DNA from: Ordospora colligata OC4
Lineage: Eukaryota; Microsporidia; Ordosporidae
DNA: 64,000 nt
Assembly: GCF_000803265.1 (NCBI RefSeq)
Contig: NW_014575407.1
Coordinates: 186,001 to 250,000, forward strand
Direction of reading: 5' to 3'
Shown one piece after another: positions 17,740 through 27,061 of this stretch. The notes under the pieces are model-generated. The model had not been told where the DNA came from, searched no databases, and worked only from the letters and a program-made list of their open reading frames with translations. Position 1 is the stretch's first letter. Each line of letters starts with the position of its first letter. The translations under genes and the position numbers were made by a program.

Positions 17740-18603
17740 TCAAAGCTCAGCAATATTCTCATCTAGACATACAATTCGTGCAAAGTTCTCAAAAAACACC
17801 TTCATGAAGCCAACAAGAGTCTCTATATGGTCAAGATCAAACTGGTTACGCGACTTAAGCACAAGATTCGGCATCATGACAGTTGATATTCCCTCAATGT
17901 TCATCTTTCGTTCATAGTCAGTTCCTTTGTTTGTAGATATGTCATGCACGGCATATAAAAAGTTTATGGTTGCCTCAAGAACATGTCTATTAGGCTTAGG
18001 CATCGCTAAAAACAGCATATGGCATAGCACAAGCCGATCCTCATTACTATCTACTTTTGAGATCTCTAGTATAGTGTCTATCAAATCTTCTGGAACTATC
18101 GTTGTTGGATATTCCCTTAAGATCTGTTTAAATGCAGTGGTCATGTCAATCACACTGAAACTGCTGACAAGATTCTTCTTCGCATCTTCATACGGAACTT
18201 CCTTATTAACACATTCATTTATAGTGTTCACACATTCATTGATTACTTCAATTGAGTTTCCAATCCTAAACATCCCATCAACCTTACAATCAAGGCTAAG
18301 TATGGTTTCAGTAAGTATGTAAAAGCTCTTTGGAACAAATAGTTCTGCATCATCACTATACTTGAAGCTAGTGGGAACCCACATTTCATCTTCTAATGTT
18401 CTAAGCGCTTTGTACTCAAAAAATAGCCTTGCAAGCTTGCTCTGCCTTAGTTTGAATCGCTGTAATCTTCCAAAATACTTTTTCAAAAGATCGTCGTAAT
18501 GCCAGAAAAAAATAGATCTATACGCCTCAAAGTCATCATCACCTAATCCATTGACTGTTCTTACATCCTTCTTTGCAGATCGGCCATTGTTGTATCCTCC
18601 CAT
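17740..18603 (-). CDS. RhoGAP-domain protein
   Basis: This is a GTPase-activating protein for Rho/Cdc42-type GTPases, involved in polarity or cytokinesis. The RhoGAP domain spans about residues 90-275. The arginine-finger motif reads DGMFRIGNS (consensus EGIFRxSG). Further on come LVLCHMLFLAMPKPNRHVLE (the L..LL..LP..N motif) and EGISTVMMPNLV (family: NLA.VFGPNLL). All three catalytic-core signatures are therefore present. About 85 residues precede the domain and are basic and helical, without a recognised second domain. The ATG at 18603 lies 32 bp downstream of the long AT-rich spacer, and a four-codon upstream ORF precedes it. The gene lies 32 bp upstream of U2AF65 on the same strand. Confidence 0.85.
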   Translation of the reverse strand: MGGYNNGRSAKKDVRTVNGLGDDDFEAYRSIFFWHYDDLLKKYFGRLQRFKLRQSKLARLFFEYKALRTLEDEMWVPTSFKYSDDAELFVPKSFYILTETILSLDCKVDGMFRIGNSIEVINECVNTINECVNKEVPYEDAKKNLVSSFSVIDMTTAFKQILREYPTTIVPEDLIDTILEISKVDSNEDRLVLCHMLFLAMPKPNRHVLEATINFLYAVHDISTNKGTDYERKMNIEGISTVMMPNLVLKSRNQFDLDHIETLVGFMKVFFENFARIVCLDENIAEL

Positions 18604-18967
18604 ATTTTGTTTACTCCGTATTCATCTTTTCTACTAAAATTATATACTTCTCAAAACAAATTGACATATTTATAAACGGCATAAGTACTTAAAGATCTTT
18701 CATCAAAAATATATAACATATAAATTTTTGCATTAACATTAGCAGATATAATTTTCAAATTAGCAAATCCGCATTAACAATGGAACTTTCAGTTTGGCAG
18801 ACACATATTAGCAGATCTAATTTTCAGATTAACATTAACCATTGGATATGTGAATTAACAAATACACATATAAACCAACAATGCATACATTGACATACAC
18901 ATCAACATACACGACCAACAGTTATACACCTGCACAACTATTCATACTACACATACTATCCATTCAT
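18604..18967. other. Gene-free AT-rich spacer with an imperfect direct repeat
   Basis: This 364 bp stretch lies between the start of the RhoGAP gene and the end of the gamma-tubulin complex gene. It is very AT-rich and contains no convincing ORF, tRNA or other RNA gene. It holds two 25-nt near-identical copies described separately at 18738-18831, and many short ATTAAC/ATTAG words. It is the longest clearly non-coding spacer in the first half of the window, and presumably includes the RhoGAP promoter. Confidence 0.6.
18738..18831. repeat. Two imperfect 25-nt direct repeats
   Basis: The segment 18738-18762 (ATTAGCAGATATAATTTTCA then AATTA) recurs at 18807-18831 with two substitutions. The copies are 69 bp apart start to start. 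They lie 130-230 bp upstream of the RhoGAP start codon. This may be a local duplication in AT-rich spacer or a pair of regulatory sites; nothing more can be said from one copy of the locus. Confidence 0.6.
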
Positions 18968-20581
18968 TCAATCAAACACCTTCTCCCAGTGAACTCCATT
19001 CAAAAAATGAACAAAACAATCGTTATAATCAAGCGTGCTCACCTCAATCTTCAATCTTTCACAAGCATAAATCAACTCCTTTTCATATTCATTCACATCT
19101 TCTGCACACAGCACCATCCTGATCTCTGCATCAAGAAACCTAAAACATATATCAAACAGATCTCCCCACACTCCATAAGTCTTCTCATTCGTCAAGTAAA
19201 ATTCTCTCAACCATCTTTTGATGTTTGAAAAAAACTTCTCCATCACATAGTTTATGTCATTCTTTACTTTTATATGCTGCATCCTCGAATATATTGCAAA
19301 CCGGAACCTATCAATCAGCATGCCTGCTACTCTTGCAAATCTATATCCTTTAAGCCTCTCCATCCGATATGAAAGTGCCATCAAAGTAAATAAAAACCTA
19401 AAAAGGATCTCAAGCTCAGAAACAACTCTTAGTGAAATAAAATCACGTAGTACTCGTGGATGGTATTCCACTGTCAACAGCTCAAGCACTGAACTACTGC
19501 AATCACGGCTCCATTTCTTTTCAGAGCTGAGAATCTTCATCACATAAGAATTCAGGGACATTTGTGCAATCTTAAAGCAAAACCCTGTTGTATGCTTGCC
19601 ATCTTTTATTGCATTCATTTTAACCATTGTCCTCTCATCTACTTCAAAAACCTCCTCACCAATTTCATCAAGCATTTCAACATAAGCTGCACAATCGTTC
19701 AATAACAAGTATCTATATATCTCATCAAATTCTCTTTCAATCTCCGGTCTCAATAGCTCCAATAGTTGCTCATTCAAATATCTATTCAATCCCATCAACC
19801 CAACTAGATCATATTCATTGCGAGAATCTTTAAACATATTTTTGCCCGTAATGCTTCTGCCAATATTAATCACTCGCCCACAATCAAAAACAACATCTCG
19901 CATCTTTAACAAAAAGTACGGAACATTCTCCTCAACCAGCACATATCTGTTGCTCCATCTGGACTCTTCAAATCCACCACATTCGTCATTTATCCTTATC
20001 ATGAATCCTTCACTAAGAATTTTACCTTCCAAAACCCAGCACTCAATTTCATTCTTGACTATCTCAGTGCACGCACAAATAAATCCCCGATAAAGATGCT
20101 CAAAACATGCGCTATTTTCCATTCTTTCATTAATGCAATTCAAAATTTTCATTCCACTCATGCCTCTGATTCCATCGATAACCGTTCGTATTTCATCAAA
20201 CTTGTCTTTCCATCCACCAACCGCCACTACAAGACTTTCAATGCTGCATATCTCTTTTCTGAGCCTTACCATATCTTTCAGATATGCATCCACCTTCTTC
20301 TCAATACAATCTGCAATTGCTCCCTTGATTGCATCTGAACAGTACTGGGACTTCTGTATAAACTTGCCGAACACTCGTATGTTGACTCCTAGAGACTCAA
20401 ATGAGCACATAAGCTGCTGTGGATATCCAGTGTCAGCAATTAACACATACTGCCTATCCCGCACACCTATTTTCAGGTGAGCCGTGTCAAGTCCGCATAG
20501 TAGATGGAAAATATTCTCAAGCATAATCGCATGTCTTCCTTCAAACACTCCTTTATCGCACATCATCTCTGCTTTCATCAT
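18968..20581 (-). CDS. Gamma-tubulin complex component (GCP2/GCP3, Spc97/Spc98 family)
   Basis: This is a structural subunit of the gamma-tubulin complex that nucleates microtubules at the spindle plaque. The N-terminal GRIP1-like region has LENIFHLLCGLDTAHLKIG and FEHLYRGFICACTEIV, followed by CWVLEGKILSEGFMIRI, where the family reads L..W...G.i.Dpy.EF.V. Next is RWSNRYVLVEENVPYFLLKM followed by GRVINIGR (family: W..rY......P.FL...a..IL..GK.lN..R). The C-terminal GRIP2 region is helical and ends around SNIKRWLREFYLT. At 537 aa it is reduced from the usual 700-900. I cannot separate GCP2 from GCP3. The tandem ATG codons at 20581 follow ACGCCCTAA. Confidence 0.82.
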   Translation of the reverse strand: MMKAEMMCDKGVFEGRHAIMLENIFHLLCGLDTAHLKIGVRDRQYVLIADTGYPQQLMCSFESLGVNIRVFGKFIQKSQYCSDAIKGAIADCIEKKVDAYLKDMVRLRKEICSIESLVVAVGGWKDKFDEIRTVIDGIRGMSGMKILNCINERMENSACFEHLYRGFICACTEIVKNEIECWVLEGKILSEGFMIRINDECGGFEESRWSNRYVLVEENVPYFLLKMRDVVFDCGRVINIGRSITGKNMFKDSRNEYDLVGLMGLNRYLNEQLLELLRPEIEREFDEIYRYLLLNDCAAYVEMLDEIGEEVFEVDERTMVKMNAIKDGKHTTGFCFKIAQMSLNSYVMKILSSEKKWSRDCSSSVLELLTVEYHPRVLRDFISLRVVSELEILFRFLFTLMALSYRMERLKGYRFARVAGMLIDRFRFAIYSRMQHIKVKNDINYVMEKFFSNIKRWLREFYLTNEKTYGVWGDLFDICFRFLDAEIRMVLCAEDVNEYEKELIYACERLKIEVSTLDYNDCFVHFLNGVHWEKVFD

Positions 20582-20687
20582 TTAGGGCGTAGCCAATCCA
20601 TTTCCAAATAACTATCTCATTTATTCATTTTTAGTTCTTTTAGATATACATCATGCTTAATAACTCACTTATTCAACAGATACATCT

Positions 20688-20800
20688 CTTAATGTTAGCA
20701 TTAAATCAACATGAATACATATTTCAATAACACTAGATCAGGTCAGCATGAATACATATCTCGTTAATGTTAGAATCATATCAGCATGAATATACTTCTC
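20688..20800. repeat. 38-nt imperfect direct repeat with a third partial copy
   Basis: In the 237 bp spacer between the GCP gene and GWT1, the block 20688-20725 (TTAATGTTAGCATTAAATCA then ACATGAATACATATTTC) is repeated at 20763-20800 with the same length and several substitutions. The second half of the unit (TCAGCATGAATACATATCTC) occurs a third time at 20743-20762. The array sits upstream of the GCP start codon and just downstream of the GWT1 stop. It is probably a small tandem duplication; a regulatory role is possible but unsupported. Confidence 0.6.
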
Positions 20801-20818
20801 ATCTTATTACACATCACA

Positions 20819-22015
20819 TCACGCCCTATACTTAAGACCAATGCGCCTCAGGTCAAATGCATTTGCAAAAACCGCAGGAATCACAAAAACACTCACTAAG
20901 TACATAAGCATATTCACATGAGACAGTAATGAAGAAAACGCTTTCAGTTCAAACATTACATTCCCTGCAAGAACCAGCAGGTTTGAAAACAAAAACACAA
21001 ACATCATATTCGAACTGCTGAATCGCATCACTAAAGGTACGTGCAGATCAACCATGCTCTCAAAAAGCAAATAAACCGTCATGTGTAGACTGTGAAGACC
21101 AAGAATCCAAAACACAAAAGCACCATTCCCTAGTCTTCGAGACGCTTCATTCATCATGCTGAACATAACATACAGAAACCCAAAAATCGCAGTAATTCCC
21201 AGCATCCTAAGCCCTTTCATGTACCTCTTTAGATCAGAAAAACATATCTTGCCAACCGCTGTGGCCATCAGGAATATAGAGAGATACGGAATAATTGCAA
21301 GCATCCCTTCCTTGTTTTTTTCAAACAGAGTTTCTCTCTTATCAGACAGTATAAAATGCATCAACCCTGTGGATTTCAGCACCATTTCATACACTGTTAT
21401 AATGCACATTCCAACAGCAAAGTCGTGTCTTGATCTGATTACCGCATACATCAGGTTCACAAATGCAAGCAGAAAATAAAAGTTCAAATGCATTCCATAC
21501 TCCCTTGGATTTACATTCAATCCAAAGTACTCAACTACAAAGTACCTGGTAAGTCCAAGTACAAGGAGAATCGGACATGACTTGAAATACCTTCGCGATT
21601 TGTTCTTGTATCCCACAATCCCTCCGTTGAAAATAAAGCTGCCTACACCAATGTCCATCAGCCCAATTCCAAAGAAATGGAGCTTTCCAAGCCTCTGATC
21701 AAACATTGAAAAGTCTGCTGCATAAATTGCAATGACAACCAGAAGTGATACTCCAAACCGCATCATGTCGATTACTCGTGTCTTTGGATCATTTCTATTT
21801 GTTTTCTTTTCAATTCCTGAGTAGCTTATCAACATTGCCAGACATATGTAAATGTTTCCCACACTGTCTGGATACATGACTGCAAGGTACTGAGGCACTA
21901 TGCAAAACAGGAAATCATTCAGAAGAGTTTTCTGATACCCAGTGGAATATACCAGCAATGAAAACACACTCACACCAGTCAATTGGATCAGTTCAAGCTC
22001 GTTTCCTATTCTCAT
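20819..22015 (-). CDS. GWT1: GPI inositol acyltransferase Gwt1/PIG-W
   Basis: Gwt1 acylates the inositol ring of glucosaminyl-phosphatidylinositol in the ER, an early step in GPI-anchor synthesis. The 398-residue protein is strongly hydrophobic, with roughly 11-12 predicted membrane helices. The family signature appears around residues 100-135: AADFSMFDQRLGKLHFFGIG followed by LMDIGVGSFIFNGG, matching DF..FPRR..KTE..G.SLMD.GVGSFVF..G. The later RYFVVEYFGLNVNPREYGMH (family: R......Y..HV.EYG.HWNFF) supports it. The ATG at 22015 is preceded by GGCCCTGTCC. The start codon is 86 bp from the divergently read pseudouridine synthase gene. Confidence 0.93.
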   Translation of the reverse strand: MRIGNELELIQLTGVSVFSLLVYSTGYQKTLLNDFLFCIVPQYLAVMYPDSVGNIYICLAMLISYSGIEKKTNRNDPKTRVIDMMRFGVSLLVVIAIYAADFSMFDQRLGKLHFFGIGLMDIGVGSFIFNGGIVGYKNKSRRYFKSCPILLVLGLTRYFVVEYFGLNVNPREYGMHLNFYFLLAFVNLMYAVIRSRHDFAVGMCIITVYEMVLKSTGLMHFILSDKRETLFEKNKEGMLAIIPYLSIFLMATAVGKICFSDLKRYMKGLRMLGITAIFGFLYVMFSMMNEASRRLGNGAFVFWILGLHSLHMTVYLLFESMVDLHVPLVMRFSSSNMMFVFLFSNLLVLAGNVMFELKAFSSLLSHVNMLMYLVSVFVIPAVFANAFDLRRIGLKYRA

Positions 22016-22101
22016 GGACAGGGCCTTGCCTTCTACTATGATTTATGCATGGCATGTTTATTCCTGACAAATGGCAATTATGCATCGGCCCATAAAATAG
22101 C

Positions 22102-23040
22102 ATGACTGCTGATGATGCTGAATATTTTTTTACATACAGGACAAATGCAAAGGAAAGATGGTACAATAAAAGTCTTCTAGATGTTCTTGAACATGAGTTC
22201 AGAACACGTTCAAGAGAATACTTTTCTCAAGCATTGGAATGTGGTGTGATAACTGTCAATGGTAATATGATTGATACTTCTACAATAATCAAACCAAATG
22301 ACGTGCTCCAACACACAGTTCATATACATGAGCCTCCGATTCCATGCATCAATGTGATTAAGAAAGAAAAAGATTACATGGTGGTTAACAAACCAGCAGG
22401 AATCCCCTGTCATCCAACAGGTGGATATAGAGAGTATTCAATTACAAGGGCGCTGTTTGGAGACTCTAAGGTTGCATGTGTGAATAGACTGGATATGCCT
22501 GTGTCTGGCGTCTTGATAATAGCATTTGAAAACCATACTAAATGTTTGGATGCAATTAAAGCAGCAGAGAAGGTGTATCTTGCTAAAGTATGTGGAATGT
22601 TTCCAGACGAAGTGACTGTTGATAAGAAAATAGAATGTCTATCTGGAAGATACAGGCGTGTAGGTGACAATGGAAAAGAATGTCTGACAATGTTCAAACG
22701 ACTAAGGTATAGTGATGGATACTCAATAGTTGAATGTAGACCAGTTACTGGGCGTACGCATCAAATTAGAATCCATCTTCAAAGCATCGGCTTTCCAATT
22801 GTGAACGATGTTATTTATGGATCTGGAGAGCTTCCAATTAGTTTACACAGCAGCGAATGCAATGCAAACATAGATCAGTTTGAAGATAAAAAGAAATATG
22901 AATGCATAATCAAGAACTGCAAAGGAAAGAACAATCGTTCATTCATCACCCGAGATCATCACATTTGCCTTCATGCCTGGAAGTACATCTATAACAATAC
23001 TGAGTATGTTGCGGAAATCCCAGAGTGGTGTGATTTGTAG
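22102..23040 (+). CDS. RluA-family pseudouridine synthase (Pus8/Pus9/RPUSD2-like)
   Basis: This enzyme converts uridine to pseudouridine in RNA, probably at tRNA position 32 if the Pus8/9 assignment is right. It has a degenerate S4-like N terminus (CGVITVNGNMIDTSTIIKPN) near residue 48. The catalytic domain begins DYMVVNKPAGIPCHPTGGYR, close to the Pus8/9 version (VVDKPGSIPVHPTGRYR). The catalytic motif is VNRLDMPVSGVLI, with Asp in the usual HRLD position although the preceding His is Asn. PVTGRTHQIRIHLQSIGFPI completes the core. The length is 312 aa. The deaminase domain of yeast Rib2/Pus8 is absent. The ATG follows GGCCCATAAAATAGC. Confidence 0.9.
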   Translation: MTADDAEYFFTYRTNAKERWYNKSLLDVLEHEFRTRSREYFSQALECGVITVNGNMIDTSTIIKPNDVLQHTVHIHEPPIPCINVIKKEKDYMVVNKPAGIPCHPTGGYREYSITRALFGDSKVACVNRLDMPVSGVLIIAFENHTKCLDAIKAAEKVYLAKVCGMFPDEVTVDKKIECLSGRYRRVGDNGKECLTMFKRLRYSDGYSIVECRPVTGRTHQIRIHLQSIGFPIVNDVIYGSGELPISLHSSECNANIDQFEDKKKYECIIKNCKGKNNRSFITRDHHICLHAWKYIYNNTEYVAEIPEWCDL

Positions 23041-23223
23041 CTTTCAGATGCAATATTCTTACAATCAGTCCATGTATGTTATTAATCCATCGAATACACT
23101 AATTTTCTGCATCAAGTGACAAACATATATCTAATGAGATTAGCATGCCAAGACATTGACTTGTTAGAATCATCGCATACCATCAACAAAAATACTATAA
23201 TAAATAACCAATAAGAAAATAAA

Positions 23224-23910
23224 TCAAGCTTTATTGAAGTATTTCTTGAGATAAGCAGCCCTTTCCTCTTCCAAAATTCTTCTTCTCTCTGCCCTGATCT
23301 TTGCTCCTTCTTGTACCTTTGCCTTCTTCTTATTCAATATCTTCTCGTTGCTTCTGATCTTCGGAACCTTCTTTATGTCTCCACCACATTCTGCTTTCAG
23401 AATGTTCATGATGTACTTCGATACATTCTCCTCTGTCTTGGGAACATTGAAAAGCTTCCTGAGCTTGTCTACCCTACGTGGAAGATGCGTGACGTCACAG
23501 ACTACATTTGTAAGTCCGTCTATCTCCTTCTCTCCTGCTTGGATAATAATCAAGTTCAGCACGCATGTCTCCTCAGACACTATTGATCCCCTGACACTCT
23601 TGCGCTTCCTGGTTCCTTTTCTTTTGCATCTGTAGCCCACATCTCCTTTCGAAAGAAGTAGTCGCAGCCTACTCTTTGTCAAATGATCTTTTACCATTGG
23701 AAACCCTTGGTTGTCGTCCCCTCCAGTTATCTCAACTATCGTTCCTTCAAACTCAGATCCAATTACTCCTCCATCAAACTGATCTCCTATCTTCTTGTCA
23801 TACAGCTTAATTGCTTGCTTCCTGTCAATCTCAAACATCTTCTGTGTTCCATTAGTCGGGTAAGCTATGTTCAACTAAAATTAACTCGTTTCTAAATCAC
23901 CTACCTTCAT
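23224..23910 (-). CDS. RPS6: 40S ribosomal protein eS6, two exons (join 23224..23874, 23905..23910)
   Basis: This is small-subunit ribosomal protein eS6. Exon 2 alone has no ATG at its beginning and starts with TTG AAC ATA, encoding L-N-I-A-Y-P-T-N-G-T-Q-K. Adding a 6-nt first exon, ATG AAG, gives MKLNIAYPTNGTQK, which matches the universal MKLNISYPANGTQK start of eS6. The rest fits the family: DQFDGGVIGSEFEGTIVEIT, GDDNQGFPM and VSEETCVLNLIIIQAGEKEI, with a basic helical C terminus. The mature length is 218 aa. Upstream lie GACCCTTAAC next to the ATG and an AATTTTTTC box about 20 nt further out, the pair of signals typical of microsporidian ribosomal protein genes. The phosphorylatable Ser cluster of animal S6 is absent. 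Confidence 0.96.
23875..23904 (-). other. Spliceosomal intron, 30 nt, in RPS6
   Basis: On the minus strand the intron runs from GTAGGT (starting at 23904) to TTTTAG (ending at 23875). Removing it restores the conserved eS6 N terminus in frame; without it the reading frame has no ATG and a stop codon (TAA in GTTAATTTTAG) lies just upstream. The last ten bases, TTAATTTTAG, would place a branch-point adenosine only a few bases before the AG, as is usual in the very short introns of microsporidian ribosomal protein genes. The intron is after codon 2, also typical. Confidence 0.92.
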
Positions 23911-23942
23911 GTTAAGGGTCTTTTCAATTGTGAAAAAATTGC
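23911..23942 (-). promoter_or_regulatory. CCC and AAATTT-like start signals of RPS6
   Basis: Read on the minus strand, AATTTTTTC (about 23931-23939) is followed by CCC at 23918-23916, five bases before the ATG at 23910. The same two-part arrangement occurs before the uL1 gene. The combination of an AAATTT-like box with a CCC/GGG triplet has been reported for ribosomal protein genes of Encephalitozoon and other microsporidia. Confidence 0.65.
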
Positions 23943-23994
23943 CTTTACAATCCACATATTCAAATGCTAACCTCACACATATACAAAAGCCAAG

Positions 23995-24735
23995 TCATTC
24001 GAGTAATCGCATCAGTTCAATATCTCCATTCTCATGCCCTGTATCAAGGATCTCTTTCATGTCCTTTATCATCATGCTATTCATCTCATGCATCACCTTT
24101 CCTATAAATCCACTTATCGCATCTCCAATATTTAATGTTAATGCAGCTTTCATCCCCATTCCACTCACAAGCATCTTAACCAATCCCTGCAGATTACTTG
24201 GAACATATAAACTCGACTCCAAGCACTCTGCAACCTCCTTGATGTATTCTCCCTCAATCAGTCTGTAGAAAAACACATTAGATATCTTCAAAGGATCATA
24301 AGCACTTCTCCTCGCTTTCTTGCATACATGGCTTGTATCTGATGACCCACATACATAGCAGAATACATATGGCTCATCTCCAAGATCGTATCTTATAAAT
24401 CCGTTCTTTGTCAGTGACTTGGCATCTTTATCATCCTTTCCCGTAAACATAGCAAGTCTGCTGCAAATCTTGTTCATATTAAACAACGGACATGTCTTCA
24501 TATGCGAATAATGCTCTTTTGCAGGCACATCTGTTGCCTCCCAACACTCAAGTGTTTTCTTACAATACACACACTGAACAGTCAAACACTCACTTTGAGC
24601 AGATACACAAATAAACCCCGCAATACATAGTTTCTCTGGTGTTGCTACTCCATAGTCCTTAGGCCATCCCGCAAAAGTCTTCATTCTGCTCTTGAAGGAA
24701 AGCATCACAGGGCCATTTACCCTCTCAATAATCAT
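23995..24735 (-). CDS. BIR-domain protein (survivin/Bir1-like)
   Basis: A baculoviral-IAP-repeat domain covers residues 17-85: RMKTFAGWP, then LCIAGFICVS, CVYCKKTLECWEATDVPAKE and HYSHMKTCPLF. This is the R..TF..WP...P..LA.AGF...C..C...L..W...D.P..EH..H...CP pattern with all zinc ligands (two Cys, His, Cys). A second, shorter block at residues 110-140 (KNGFIRYDLGDEPYVFCYVC) may be a degenerate second BIR. The C-terminal 90 residues are helical. In unicellular eukaryotes BIR proteins are chromosomal passenger (Aurora B-INCENP) subunits, which I take as the likely role. The total is 246 aa. An alternative start at 24705 (Met11) follows GGCCCTGTG and could be the true one. Confidence 0.88.
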   Translation of the reverse strand: MIIERVNGPVMLSFKSRMKTFAGWPKDYGVATPEKLCIAGFICVSAQSECLTVQCVYCKKTLECWEATDVPAKEHYSHMKTCPLFNMNKICSRLAMFTGKDDKDAKSLTKNGFIRYDLGDEPYVFCYVCGSSDTSHVCKKARRSAYDPLKISNVFFYRLIEGEYIKEVAECLESSLYVPSNLQGLVKMLVSGMGMKAALTLNIGDAISGFIGKVMHEMNSMMIKDMKEILDTGHENGDIELMRLLE

Positions 24736-24964
24736 ACATTTGCTACATTATGCATTATGCGTTATGCACTGCAAAAATAAGGATTCAGCACAAGCTGCAT
24801 CACAACAATTTAATAATATAGTGGCATAATAGTTTAGCAATGTATTAGTCTAACAATCTAGTAACTGAATGACCTAACAACTTAATAACATAGTAATTTA
24901 ACAACATAGAAAACACCATCATGCTTTAATCAATTCCCAATCCTTCTTTTAAGGCAATTGCCAA

Positions 24965-26488
24965 CTATTCAGAATTCTTGTAAACATGATCCAGAATCTT
25001 GTTCGTCGATCCATCATACTTCCCACTCTTCCTACTTCGTATTTCATCGCATACATCAGTGGCTATCTCCTTCCCTAACGTAACTCCAAACTGATCAAAC
25101 GAATTGATTCCCCAGAACACTCCCTGGATGAATATCTTATGCTCATAATGCGCTATCATTGCTCCAAGTGTTCTTGGTGTAAGCTTTGAGTAGCACATCG
25201 TTATCGTCGGTCGATCACCTTCAAAACACTTCTCCTTCTGCTTATCTTTCTTTCCAACCATCAGTGCCCTGCTCTGTGCAACACAGTTAGACACTAATAT
25301 CTCGTGATACTCCCTCTCACTATGTAGAGGCTGAAGAGGCACCAAAAACTCACAAAGAACCTTCCTTGTGCCCTGATGCAGTAGTTGGAAAAATGAGTGC
25401 TGGCTATTCGTTCCCACTCCTCCCCACACTATCATACCCGTGTCATTGCTTGTTGATGGCTTCCCATTGCTTTCCATCTCAGCCTGCTGTAAATACAAAT
25501 AAAACTTCTCCATGTACCGATCATATGGAACAATACACTTGTTGTTATATCCATTATCAGAGTAAAACATCTCAACTATGGAATGCATAATCTCTGCATT
25601 CTGCTTTCCCTTTTGTTTCCTAAACTCCTCATCAATATTACTTCCTCCTCTTAGCATCTCTAGAAATCCATCAAACCCAACATACAATACTATAGACATC
25701 CCAACAGCAGACCATAATGAAAACCTCCCTCCTACAAAGTCCCACATTGAAAAAACTTGTTTGATTCCATACTTGCCGACCTCATCCACATTCGAGCTGA
25801 TCGCAACAAAATGCTCGCTTGCTATCTCCTCCCTGCTTCGTTTCAATCTCTGCTCCATATATCTCATTGCAAGCTCCATGTTCTGAATCGTCTCAATCGT
25901 TGTAAATGTCTTGCTTACCACTATAAATAATGCCTTCTCTGCATCAATGCTGTCAAAAACCTCAACTGTGTCCGATGCATCCACATTCGAAATAAAATGT
26001 GTCGTAACACCTTTCATGCTGTATCGCTTCAATGCATTACAAACCATTCTAGGCCCAAGATCACTCCCTCCAATGCCTATATTCACAATAGCCTCCAATC
26101 GTTTCCCAGTGACTCCACATATTTTTCCTTTCTCAAAGTCATCTGCAAACTGCTTCATCTTCACTAACTCATCATAAACCATCTTCCTGTCTCCATCCAA
26201 TCCTTCACTGTTGCCATTCTCAACCATATCCAGAATCTCCTTGTTCCTAAGAAGCACGTGCAGAACCTTCCTATCCTCCGTAAAGTTGATCTTTTGACCA
26301 CAAAACATCGCTTCAATCTTGCTTTCAATTCCACTCATCTTTCCCAGATACTTCTCAATAATCTCATCTGTAAGGTGCGTCTTAGAAAAGTCGTAATGCA
26401 AATACTCACATCCAACATCAACCGTCTTGCTCATTTTATCCGCTCGGTGCTCATCCTTCACAAAAAGTTCCTCAATCCTTGTCTCCAT
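24965..26488 (-). CDS. Glucose-6-phosphate isomerase
   Basis: The enzyme interconverts glucose 6-phosphate and fructose 6-phosphate in glycolysis. Characteristic motifs appear in order: [44 protein letters not shown] (phosphate binding), [17 protein letters not shown] (PGI signature 1), [12 protein letters not shown] with the catalytic Glu, [20 protein letters not shown], and [15 protein letters not shown] (signature 2). The frame contains an ATG as far up as 26563, but the ATG at 26488 is directly preceded by GGAGGGGC and gives a 507-residue protein starting METRIEELF that aligns with the family N terminus, so it is preferred. The gene overlaps nothing and is 123 bp from the next. Confidence 0.96.
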   Translation of the reverse strand: METRIEELFVKDEHRADKMSKTVDVGCEYLHYDFSKTHLTDEIIEKYLGKMSGIESKIEAMFCGQKINFTEDRKVLHVLLRNKEILDMVENGNSEGLDGDRKMVYDELVKMKQFADDFEKGKICGVTGKRLEAIVNIGIGGSDLGPRMVCNALKRYSMKGVTTHFISNVDASDTVEVFDSIDAEKALFIVVSKTFTTIETIQNMELAMRYMEQRLKRSREEIASEHFVAISSNVDEVGKYGIKQVFSMWDFVGGRFSLWSAVGMSIVLYVGFDGFLEMLRGGSNIDEEFRKQKGKQNAEIMHSIVEMFYSDNGYNNKCIVPYDRYMEKFYLYLQQAEMESNGKPSTSNDTGMIVWGGVGTNSQHSFFQLLHQGTRKVLCEFLVPLQPLHSEREYHEILVSNCVAQSRALMVGKKDKQKEKCFEGDRPTITMCYSKLTPRTLGAMIAHYEHKIFIQGVFWGINSFDQFGVTLGKEIATDVCDEIRSRKSGKYDGSTNKILDHVYKNSE

Positions 26489-26611
26489 GCCCCTCCATAA
26501 TACCTTCCTTATGTTGTGAAACATGAAACATATGCGCTTGGAATTTCTTGGCAACCAATGCATTCATGTACTTATATCCAATAGCATAATTCTAACTGAT
26601 TTCAAGAGCTT

Positions 26612-26836
26612 TCATAACTTTCTAACAACATACAAACTCTTGCACATTGTTGGTGATTTGCTCTTTCCATTTTCAACTTCACTCAATCCCATAACCTCAT
26701 CTCCGTACTTCTCGCACACATACATCTGTCCATTCACTTCAAATGGTTTATCCAATTTTATCTTTGCAGGTAAATCACTCGCTAACATTCCCTTTGGCGT
26801 TTGCACAATATCATATTCATCTACCCTTCTGTCCAT
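26612..26836 (-). CDS. Small hypothetical protein, 74 aa
   Basis: This small ORF has the immediate context CTGCCC then ATG at 26836, the strongest form of the local start signal; another in-frame ATG lies at 26857. The protein starts MDRRVDEYDIVQTPKGMLAS and is rich in short beta-like segments and charged loops. The phrase YDIVQTPKG followed by a hydrophobic strand recalls the dimerisation domain of Pol I subunit A34.5/CAST, but this is only a weak resemblance. It is otherwise an orphan. Confidence 0.5.
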   Translation of the reverse strand: MDRRVDEYDIVQTPKGMLASDLPAKIKLDKPFEVNGQMYVCEKYGDEVMGLSEVENGKSKSPTMCKSLYVVRKL

Positions 26837-27061
26837 GGGCAGCATAATCATTCTCATCTATTATATCAATACTATACTAAATCCCAAATCTAATCATTTA
26901 TAAACTTACTCATCTTATTAAACTGAATCTCTGATACAATCATATCTAAGGTTAAATATCTTATACACTGAATTTCATACCCAAATCACTCTCATCTTAA
27001 TCTCATTACATTGAATATCTAAAAACTCATCTTATTTTATTATCATTTGAATTCGCATTCC

